DNA of 51,048 bases. Origin: Cyanodermella asteris (taxonomy: Eukaryota > Ascomycota > Lecanoromycetes > Ostropales > Stictidaceae). The translations under genes and the position numbers were made by a program. Below, piece after piece: positions 42,679 to 51,048 of the stretch. The notes below the pieces were generated by a model. That model was not told where the DNA came from, did not search any database, and saw only the letters and a list, made by a program, of their open reading frames with translations. Position 1 is the stretch's first letter, and each line of letters opens with the position of its first letter. The stretch covers positions 520,963 through 572,010 of the forward strand of contig UYJD01000011.1 of the NCBI GenBank assembly GCA_900618795.1, given 5' to 3'.

Positions 42679-43846
42679 TCAAATAATGTCCCTGTCTGCA
42701 AGGAACGTCCTCGTGGCCTCGACTCTGGCCTTGATAGTCTCGCCGAAACCCGTCCACACCCCATACATGAACACCGCATGACAACTATTCTCATTAATCC
42801 TCAAATGCATATCATTCCCCGGAATCTCCTGCATTCACCTCGCAAACTCGACAATCGGCTCCAGGAAAACCTCCTGGTCCCCCGCCGCCACATACAATGG
42901 CACCGACGTTCGAAAAGGATGTAATCCAGGCGATACATACGGATCCGTCAGCTCCAGATCACCCGGCACCGAAGCCCCGATCCCCCACTCCAGAATCTCC
43001 CTCGGCAGCGCATCGTCACGGTAATGCGGATGGCGGACTACGGTCCCTATTGCCCCCGGCAGGTCGACCCACGGACTCTCGAGTATAGCAACAGCCGGCA
43101 CCTCGATTCCGAGCTCGGGGTGTTCAGATAGATATCTCACGACCGCCAAAGCCAGATGCACACCGCCGGAATCACAGAATAAAGGAATGTCTTTTGCCGG
43201 AATGCCTTGCTTCAGGAGGTGGGTATATGCTGACAGCCCGTCGATCAGCTGAGCCGGAAAATGGTTTCCGCGCGTAGATGCGAGCCGGTAGCCCATGCCG
43301 AGGAACTTGGCGTCGTCGAAAGCTGGGAGGAGTAGGTCCAGCGTCTCTTTGAAGACGCCGGTGCTGGGGACATGTGTGCCGACGACGTATGCGCCGCCAA
43401 AGAAAAAGCGAACTACTTTGGTCTGACGACTGGCGGCCGCTTGCGGATCGTAGCGTGTTGGATATCATGTCCCGGGCCTTGCTTCGGCCCTCACGGACGT
43501 GAGCTCTGGCGAGGCTATTCCTTTGGGCTTGTCGCTCTCGATGGGCTCGATCAGTTCGAAGAGCCCTGCGGGTCCGTTGGCCTTTCCGGGTTGAGACGCT
43601 GTGTTGTGAGCGGATGCTGGCTTGAAACTTGAAGTTAAAGCGTACGATCCAGATTGAGAGGCATTGCAACGAACCCCAAGTGGGATTCTGGCGGTTGGAG
43701 CGTGGAAGGTAGTAGATGCACCGGAGTGGGGTGCGGATGAAGAGTGAGGTGATTGTGGCGGCTATGTAGAGGCCTTTGAACGGCTGGCGAGCTATGAGCG
43801 GGGGGGATTTCTGGAAAGCTGGTGGAGAACTGTTCTTGGACGCCAT
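42679..43846 (-). pseudogene. Alpha/beta-hydrolase (esterase/lipase-like) pseudogene
   Basis: The ATG at 43846 gives MASKNSSPPA and a hydrophobic, membrane-near start (IAATITSLFIRTPLRCIYYL), as in fungal steryl-acetyl-hydrolase-like esterases. After ASIRSQHSVS the homology moves to another frame (QPGKANGPAGLFELIEP) near 43610. A TGA at 43465-43467 replaces the Trp of the family's TWYP motif. Next come the oxyanion-type FFFGGAYVVG, the nucleophile region LFCDSGGVHLALAVV and ESPWVDLPG. A second TGA at 42835-42837 follows EFAR, and the frame continues with GNDMHLRINENSCHAVFMYG, which includes a His in the expected place, to 42679. The usual GDSAGG elbow is altered to CDSGG, one residue short. 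Three breaks plus a degraded active site mean this gene is dead. Confidence 0.75.
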
Positions 43847-46800
43847 GCCCGGTGACAAGTCTGGGACCTCCAGATGTTCTACTTTGAGGAGCATGAATGG
43901 GTTGAAGGGGTTAGCAGCGGATAAATTCACTTGATTGCTGATCGGCAAGACAATCTCTGAACCAAAATTTGATGATCAATGCTAGAGTAGCAATTAATAA
44001 CGGAGCCGAAGAGGAGGTCACTCATCTTGTAGGCCGAATTCAGCTGGTATGATTGGTAAAGGCTCGTTCGAAGACCACCTTGCACGGAAAACCTGCTGCA
44101 TTCAGCTTGGCCTGGTTCAGTCAGGTCTCGTCTCAAACGCCCTACGCGACAATATTGACAGGTTCTTGGAAGCATCGTGGCTTGCTTTCCGATGAGAGAA
44201 CGGATGGATGCTTCCAGTGACATGCTCAGATACTGAGCTGGGCACAAATCACTGCACAGCAATATCTCAGCTTTCTTCCAGAATCGAAAGCACACTCGGC
44301 AGACTCCATCAAGACCACCAGCGAGGAGGCCAGGATTCAATCGCCTCAAGGCTCAACTTACGACATGCGAAGAGAGTAGTGTCCGAATTATGGACTGCTT
44401 TCCGAGCTGTTCCTATCCTGGTCACTTCATGGGTGGCTCAAAGTTGTGGCTGTGGCTTGCTTCCCTGCGAGCGCCACCCTGCCTTTTCTTTGAATCAAGC
44501 AAACGCTGGAAAGCGTCCAACCCCATTTGATCGGCTGGGAACAACACAGCTGACTGCGCGATCTGTTTCAGAAGATCTCAGGCCATGCTGGACTACATGA
44601 TTAGAGTATTGAAACAATGACGAAGTATGCGATGACGGATGTTCATCCATTAAGGTGCCGCAATTTTTTGACCACAGAGAAAAATAAAGGGCAAGATAGT
44701 TCAAACAGACATACTGTTCCTCAATGGGAGCTCAAAGACACAGACGAACGGCGTTCCGGACTGTTGAAGTTTCACGGATCGTGTGTTAACTTCGCTGGAT
44801 GTATTATTCGGAACTTGTGGACCAAAACTGCACGAGGACAACTGAATCACAGTATAGCTTCAACATCGGGTTCACAAGCAAACTTTTGTCAAACTCTGAT
44901 CGACAGCGCAATTTCTACTTACCACCGCGTACGTCAGCATCAGCAAGGTGGGCAGACGATCTTCTCTATGAAGGGAAGATGCATCGACCGCGGCGATTCG
45001 TATCGGAGATGAATGTGGTCGATCTGGGACGCAAGACGGGAGATGGAAACCGGCGGCCTTGTGGCCAACCAACAAGAGGCTGTGCCTGACTGTGGCAGTG
45101 GCATCGTGAGTGACCAAATACAGCGCGAGGCTACATCTTAGGGTACGAATGGATGCGCTGATAGGTCTCAGCCAGTGAGCATGATAGGGACATGAGCATG
45201 GACATGTCCCGTCGCGACATCATCCTCCGTGTTTGTTGTTCTCCATGTTCTCGCCACCTCTTCTTTGCCATACGTCCGATGTGAGATGAACGGCGAACAT
45301 CGCCATGGCCGCCCTGACCCCCGGTGCGCCTTCGAATAGGCGGTCGACTCTTCAAGGATCTGCGCGTTTAGCTGGAAAAGAGTGCAGAATGGGGCCATCA
45401 CACGAGCCGACTGGCTGAGCGACAGCGCGGCTGCTCCTGATCGACGAAAGCGGAGATTGATTTGGTGGTGCTCGAGCACCAATCAAGCCCCTGTTTCAGC
45501 TTATGGTTGGTGGTCGAAAGCTTAGCTCGTCGCTGACGCCGGCGCCATCGTCTCAGAATCGTCGCAACGACCTTGTCCTAACCTCCGTGCATGTGCTTGT
45601 CCGACGCCGAAAGGTCGCGTCCCGGACAAAGAGCTGTCTCCTTCTTTTGTGTGCTGACCGGCGCACCGACCGATAGCAAAGCACAGACAAGTGTCACCAT
45701 CGTGCGCAACCAGTGATGATTGATGCTGCTGTTGCTCCTGATGGCGGGGACGACACACGGGGTAGATGCGTGACGTTCCAGTCATGCTGCCGGCCTCCTG
45801 GGCCAGTGAGACACAGTAGCAGCACAGCGGCCAGCTTCCATGAGGCAGATGGCAGTGTCAGCCTGCGGCTGGACCAGTGTATTTGACAACAGTCGCGAAG
45901 ATCGTTTCCGGTTGCTGAAAGCTGGCCAGGGTAAGGCGACGCTGGGAGCCGATGTCTTTGTGCCACAGTGCTGGACAAGGAGACAGCGCAAGAATGCGAG
46001 CGGCGGGCTGACCAGCATCACCAGGAATGAACAGATCAAGTGCTGGGGCACGACCAGCCTGTGATGCTGGCGATCCCGTCGGCATGCATTTTCGAGATGG
46101 TATAAGAGTGCTGGCAGGGGACGGTCGCTGGGAGTGAGGCCATTCACGCTGGATTTTCCTCAACGAAGAAGATCAAACCGCGGACCTGACTAACGACCGA
46201 CAACGAACAACGTAACGTAACGTAACGAATCGCATCCATCCGGGACCGGGACCGGGATAGAGGTCGAGATAGATCAGCAAGGGGTGGTGGAGCAAGGAAC
46301 AGAGTCTGCAGTAGCTTAGACTTCCGGCGCCTCGCCGCACCCGCAAAGCTGATACGACCAGTGACACGCTGAGAGACTGCTGCGCGACGTCGGAACACGA
46401 TTTGACTCGAGACGAGTCGAGACGAGACGAGTACAGTAAGTCGGCAGCCAGTTGAGGGCATACAAGAATAGCCTTGTACCCGCCGACTGCTGTGGGATTC
46501 CTTTGACGCCCGTTCGCCGCCAATCGTTCACCGTGTGCGCGCATCACCGGCTTCACTCCAGTCACTCGCTCACTCTTTGCATCCCAACTTACCTGTCGCT
46601 CACTACTTTCTGCTCATCTACCCTCACTTGACTTGCTCTTTCTGACTTTGCTTAACCAGGCACTCACTCCTGCCTTCTCTGCACCTTCGATTCTCTCGCT
46701 CCCGCCCATTGTCACCGGCTTGACAAAGGCACGACAGCTGCGGCTCCTGCGCATTGTACGGTCTCCTTCTGGAAGGACCTGCTGTCGACAAGCCAATTCA

Positions 46801-47099
46801 TCAGACAATAGCCATCTGTCCCTTGACACTTGCTATTGTCCGTCAGCCTCGGACTCCCTTTTATTGCGCGAGCTCGCTGCTTCTTGCTGTTCTTTCGCTC
46901 ACAGGCATCTACCACTTCCACTCCCACTCCGATTGCATTTTCTCCTTCGCAGGACAGCAATCTACAAGCTCGACATCTTTGTGCAGGTCACATTTGAAAA
47001 CCGCTTCTCGACGCCTCATCGCTCTTTACCGCAGATCTCGAAGATCTCTCCGACCTGACGTCAAGGATCACATTCCAAGAAACCACTACAACCGGCACC
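43847..47099. other. Long gene-poor stretch and GH55 leader
   Basis: About 3.2 kb. No gene was recognised between 43847 and 46500. From about 46560 to 47099 the plus strand is pyrimidine-rich (for instance CTCACTACTTTCTGCTCATC), fitting a long leader of the glucanase gene. Short tandem repeats lie at 46211-46432. Confidence 0.45.
46211..46432. repeat. Cluster of short tandem repeats upstream of the glucanase
   Basis: Three separate arrays: CGTAA three times (46211-46225), CGGGAC twice plus a partial copy (46241-46257), and CGAGA/CGAGT units (46408-46432). They lie 670-890 nt upstream of the GH55 start. Confidence 0.6.
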
Positions 47100-49457
47100 A
47101 TGCTGAACGTCTTCAAGACGGCGCTCACGGCAGCGCTTCTGCTTCCTGCGACCCTGGTGGACGCAGCCCCAACCTCCAACTCGCTCGTTGAATCCCGCCA
47201 GGCTGCCTCCAGCAGCTTCTGGATGGCTGACATTAAGCGACAGGGCGCCGTTGCTTACGGCAACTCGACCGCTTTCACAATCTTCCGCAATGTCAAGGAC
47301 TACGGCGCCAAGGGCGATGGCACGACCGACGACACCGCAGCCATCAACAAGGCTATCGCAGACGGAAACCGATGTGGCCAAGGATGCGACTCTTCTACTG
47401 TGACCCCGGCTATCGTCTACTTCCCTCCCGGTACATACGCCGTCAGCAAGCCCCTGGTCCAGCTCTACTACACCCAGTTTATCGGCGATGCCGTCTCGGT
47501 TCCTACACTCAAGGCTCTTCCGAGCTTTCAGGGAATGGCCGTCATCGACTCTGACCCTTACCTTGACACTGGCGCAAACTGGTATACCAACCAGAACAAC
47601 TTCTACCGCCAGGTCCGCAACTTCATCATTGACTTGACCGCCATGCCAGCTACTGCTGGTGCCGGTATTCACTGGCAGGTCGCGCAGGCCACGTCGCTGC
47701 AGAACATTGTCTTCAACATGGTCAAGGGTGCTCAGTCCAAGCAGCAGGGTATCTTTATGGACAATGGCTCTGGTGGATTCATGTCCGATTTGATCTTCAA
47801 CGGTGGTAACTACGGTGCTTTCTTCGGCAACCAGCAGTTCACCGTCCGCAACATGACCTTCAACGACTGCAACACTGCCATCTACATGAACTGGAACTGG
47901 CTCTTCAACCTCAAGGGCCTGTCAATCAACAACTGTGGTGTCGGTATCGATGCTGGGAGCACCGTTACCGTCGGATCTGTCATCGTCCAGGACACTGTCT
48001 TCAAGAACACCCCGATTGGTATTCGCTCCGGCTTCGAGGCCGGCCAGTGGTCTAACGCAACTCTTGTTGTTGACAACGTCGACTTCACGGGCTGCCAGAC
48101 TGCCGTTCAGGGTTCGCTCAAGAACGATACCCTCCTTGCTGGTGGATCCAAGACCGCTTCTTGGGCTCAGGGCTACGGCTACACCAACGGCCAGAACGTC
48201 ACCGCTAAGCGCGCTGCCAATGGTCAGATCGTCCTCGGCGGTCCTCAGCAGACTGTTGCCAAGCCCACGGCTCTTCTCACCGCCAGCGGCAACGTCTTCG
48301 AGCGCTCCAAGCCTCAGTATGCCGGCATGCCTGCTTCTAGCTTCATCAGCCTCAAATCCAAGGGTGCCAAGGGTGATGGGCAGACCGATGACACCAATGC
48401 TGTTCAGTCTGCCATCAGCTCTGCCGCCGCTGGCTCTGTTGTCTACTTCGACCACGGTGCTTACCTGATCAAGGACACCGTCCAGGTGCCATCCGGAGTC
48501 AAGATCGTCGGTGAAATCTGGCCGATCATCATGGCCGATGGTGCTTCGTTCAGCGACGCCAAGAACCCCAAGCCTGTCTTCCAGATCGGAAAGCCCGGTG
48601 ACAAGGGCTCCGTTGAGATCCAGGACCTCGTCTTTCAGACCAAGGGCCCCGCCCCTGGTGCGATCATGATGGAATGGAACTTGGACGCTGCTACCCAGGG
48701 CGCCGCTGCCATGTGGGATACCCACTTCCGTATCGGCGGTACCGCCGGCACCGGTCTCCAATCCGATACCTGCGCCAAGAACAACGGTACCACTCACGGT
48801 GTCAACGAGAAGTGCATCGGCGCCTTCATGCTCCTGCACGTTACTAAGTCCGCCTCCGCCTACATCGAGAATTCCTGGGGCTGGGTCGCCGACCACGAGC
48901 TCGACCTCCCCGACCACAACCAGATCGACATCTACAACGGCCGAGGATTCCTGATCGAAGCCACCAACGGCGTCTGGGCGTACGGAACCTCGGTCGAGCA
49001 CAACCAGTTCTACAACTACCAGCTCAGCTCCGCCCAGAACGTCTACATGGGCTTGATCCAGACGGAGACTCCCTACATGCAGAGCAACCCTAGCGCGCTG
49101 GCCGGTGGCTTCACACCCGTGACCACCTATCTCGACCCGACTTTCGCCGATTGCGCTGCGGGCTCCAAGACTTGTGCCAAGGCATGGGGTCTGCGCATAG
49201 TCAACAGCGCCGATGTCCTCGTCTACGGTGCTGGCCTGTACAGCTTCTTTGACAACTATGACCAACAGTGCCTCGACACCGAGTCGTGCCAGGACAACAT
49301 GGTCAGCATCGAGAACTGCTCGCAGGGTGTTTACCTTTGGGGCTTGAACACCAAGGCCGCCACGAACATGGTTACGTACAACGGCAAGCCCATGGTCAGC
49401 CAGAAGGACAACAACAACAACTTTTGCCAGACAATCGCCGTCTTTGAGGCTGCATAG
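47100..49457 (+). CDS. Secreted exo-beta-1,3-glucanase, GH55 family
   Basis: A single-exon gene of 785 residues with the ATG at 47100 in context GCACCATGC. Residues 1-22 form a signal peptide (MLNVFKTALTAALLLPATLVDA). Two pectate-lyase-like beta-helix modules follow. Each starts with the family's repeat motif: NVKDYGAKGDGTTDDTAAIN near residue 64 and LKSKGAKGDGQTDDTNAV near residue 418. The second module carries YIENSWGWVADHELD and GTSVEHNQFYNYQ; the Glu in the latter (about residue 633) fits the catalytic acid of GH55. These enzymes release glucose or gentiobiose from the non-reducing ends of beta-1,3-glucan such as laminarin, outside the cell, in wall remodelling, storage-glucan use or attack on other fungi and algae. 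The length matches the family. Strong codon bias, with mostly C in third positions, suggests high expression. Confidence 0.94.
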   Translation: MLNVFKTALTAALLLPATLVDAAPTSNSLVESRQAASSSFWMADIKRQGAVAYGNSTAFTIFRNVKDYGAKGDGTTDDTAAINKAIADGNRCGQGCDSSTVTPAIVYFPPGTYAVSKPLVQLYYTQFIGDAVSVPTLKALPSFQGMAVIDSDPYLDTGANWYTNQNNFYRQVRNFIIDLTAMPATAGAGIHWQVAQATSLQNIVFNMVKGAQSKQQGIFMDNGSGGFMSDLIFNGGNYGAFFGNQQFTVRNMTFNDCNTAIYMNWNWLFNLKGLSINNCGVGIDAGSTVTVGSVIVQDTVFKNTPIGIRSGFEAGQWSNATLVVDNVDFTGCQTAVQGSLKNDTLLAGGSKTASWAQGYGYTNGQNVTAKRAANGQIVLGGPQQTVAKPTALLTASGNVFERSKPQYAGMPASSFISLKSKGAKGDGQTDDTNAVQSAISSAAAGSVVYFDHGAYLIKDTVQVPSGVKIVGEIWPIIMADGASFSDAKNPKPVFQIGKPGDKGSVEIQDLVFQTKGPAPGAIMMEWNLDAATQGAAAMWDTHFRIGGTAGTGLQSDTCAKNNGTTHGVNEKCIGAFMLLHVTKSASAYIENSWGWVADHELDLPDHNQIDIYNGRGFLIEATNGVWAYGTSVEHNQFYNYQLSSAQNVYMGLIQTETPYMQSNPSALAGGFTPVTTYLDPTFADCAAGSKTCAKAWGLRIVNSADVLVYGAGLYSFFDNYDQQCLDTESCQDNMVSIENCSQGVYLWGLNTKAATNMVTYNGKPMVSQKDNNNNFCQTIAVFEAA

Positions 49458-51048
49458 ATACCATGAGACTCAACACTCGCTTCAGATGAGATTAGAAAGT
49501 TTTGGAGGTGCCAATTTTGGAAATGTACATGTCTATCGAGACGAAAGATGGGGAACGAAACGCGGAAAGAGATTTTCTTGGTGGCCTGGTGTTTTTGTGT
49601 GATTGGACCTCTTTTCTCATTGATGCAATTACTTTTTGACGATGGAGAGAAGGCCGAAAGGAATGGAAGTGGTTCTGGTATCTCGCGTTCAATAGCCTTG
49701 ACCCGATTGTGGAGAGGGCGCGACTTGTTCAGAGTTCTTACCTTTTTGTTGGCGTATGATACCCCTACCTACTCAAACTATGGACACAATCACACTTTTG
49801 ATGTGGATAGATGATAGATGCATGGCAGATTGGAGTATAGCAACATTTTGAGATCAAGTTTTTGATGATTTAGAAAAGGTTGGATTGTGCACTCGATGTG
49901 AAAGAGTATATCACAGCGTAGTTTCTATGTAATTTCCACTACGCCCGCAAGCGACGTACCAGCAACATGTACCTGCTTCTGATCGCGTCACGGCGGGGTT
50001 TGCAACTGCACCGGCACGACACGGTCTCGCCTCCAATTCGGTCCTTCCCTCACCGCGGACGCTTTTGAGCCACGAGAAGTTCCACGGACTGTTCATGAGA
50101 TGAATAAGGAGTGACATGACTTTCGCCGCCGTCACGGCGACACGCCGCACAGAGCGCGTCGGCCGAAGTTGAAGATGTTTTCGGTCCAGAGAAGAAAGTT
50201 ACATCCAGCGTCTGCTGGAGCACACTCATCTATCGGGACATGACAGACCACCCACGCGACTTGGTGGTAAATATGCATTTCCGCCGTCAATGTCTGTCTT
50301 TGCGTAGATCAGACACGACGACGGCTTTGAGGAATAATGCCGTTGCAGACGGCGGTAGTATTGGAGATACTACTACCTGCAGATGTGTCAATCTCGTCAA
50401 GCTCTTTACTGCTCCTTGTCGCTCAGGTGTTTGGGACCGTTCTCCCACGAACGAACGACCAACGACCGTGCTTGATGTTCTCTGTCGACCTGTATTCCGT
50501 CTTGGATGGCGGTTTACTGAGCGCAGCCGCGCGCGTATGTTGCCGGAGACTTGATCTCCAGCTGTATATTTCATGTCGTCCTCGCAGGGCAAAGCCGTGG
50601 TATCGATCTTCGCAAGGGTTCAGCCCGTATAGGGAGGAGACGCAGAGTAGACGGGCACGCCGTTTACGGTTGACAATTGGAGAACTCGCACCCCGTTGTC
50701 CTGGCTGAGTATAGCGGCAGCCGTTTAACGCTCTAGGGTCCATCTTACGAGCGGACTCCACCGTCAACGGGTTGAAAATGCGTTTTGGTTCTGAGGTATA
50801 TCCTACTGAAAGTGGTGTAGAAGACTTGATTGATTGAGGAAGACTATGGCTGTCATAGCCTGCTAAATAGCCTAGTCTGTCTTGTATATATCCACCTTAT
50901 CGATGACTGGGTAGGTTCCAGCCCCCTTTACTGCCTTAGTCATGGACATCCTGAATGGTCCAAGCCCCCTTTCAACATATATCCCCTGTGACTAATTACC
51001 CCGGGCGGTAGTACTAACTAAGACGATCATTTTGGTACCACTATCTGT
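49458..51048. other. Intergenic to window end; AT-rich last 250 bp
   Basis: No gene called. The final 250 bp differ in composition and contain a small inverted repeat (GGCTGTCATAGCC near 50850) and two related C-rich motifs (CCAGCCCCCTTTA, CCAAGCCCCCTTTCA), which might be the edge of a repetitive element continuing outside the window. Confidence 0.35.

Noticed and set aside
3360-43846. A variant genetic code or general stop readthrough explaining the in-frame stops
   Set aside because: Both TAA and TGA occur, while highly expressed genes here end normally with TGA, TAA or TAG and contain none inside. None of the stops has the known TGA-CTA readthrough context.
47922-49265. A 447-codon open frame on the minus strand
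   Set aside because: Antisense shadow of the GH55 glucanase, caused by strong codon bias; no domain on that strand.
1-51048. CRISPR arrays, bacterial operons, transposase or reverse transcriptase genes, secondary-metabolite core enzymes
   Set aside because: Searched by eye for repeats and signature motifs; none found. The gene structure is eukaryotic throughout.

Overview
The window reads as nuclear DNA of a filamentous ascomycete (Pezizomycotina). Genes are separated and lie on both strands. Introns are mostly 50-85 nt with GTRNGT donors and CTAAC or CTGAT branch sites. One tRNA carries a short intron. The protein set is typical: S10 carboxypeptidase, sedolisin, GH55 glucanase, Pth11/SAT4-type rhodopsin-domain protein and many divergent F-box proteins. 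A dothideomycete is my inference from the style of the F-box proteins; nothing here proves it.

Layout. From 1 to 30.6 kb runs a dispersed family of nine F-box-like genes or gene remnants: minus strand at 1-490, 1252-2262, 3360-4566, 5368-6468, 14972-15648 and 19667-20788; plus strand at 13850-14878, 21593-22780 and 28360-30599. Several share the same plan: an N-terminal LPxELLxxI box, a V(S/N)RRFRxxFxxxFW motif, a central L-rich part, a P(S/T/A)L(K/R)xV motif and a C-terminal IxxxIxxRN-like end. At least four are damaged. Set among them are a secreted serine carboxypeptidase (7935-9703), a beta-carbonic anhydrase with a second, upstream start that would add a mitochondrial presequence (10172-11389), a tRNA-Thr(UGU) with a 19-nt intron (18923-19013), and two adjacent membrane-anchored coiled-coil genes (24026-24644 and 25522-27522). 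The last F-box gene is fused to a long tail ending in a coiled coil and a hydrophobic C-terminus.

From 31.8 to 37.1 kb come a secreted sedolisin protease (31868-33736), a BLOC-1 subunit 1-like gene (34115-34720) and a rhodopsin-domain membrane protein interrupted by one in-frame TGA (35664-37070). From 37.9 to 43.9 kb lie poorly characterised or decaying genes: an unassigned spliced gene, a divergent pair of unknown ORFs, and an alpha/beta-hydrolase pseudogene with a duplicated scrap of its 3' end. A large intact GH55 exo-beta-1,3-glucanase lies at 47100-49457 behind a long pyrimidine-rich leader.

How they fit together. The secreted enzymes (carboxypeptidase, sedolisin, glucanase) are intact, with all catalytic motifs, and would act outside the cell in protein and beta-glucan breakdown. 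The accessory genes show another pattern: a long frame, still recognisable from end to end, broken by one or two stops or a frame change. The most unusual part is 24.0-30.6 kb, where two membrane-anchored coiled-coil proteins sit next to an F-box gene whose own tail is a coiled coil plus a membrane segment. No RNA polymerase, reverse transcriptase, transposase, CRISPR array or secondary-metabolite core gene was seen.
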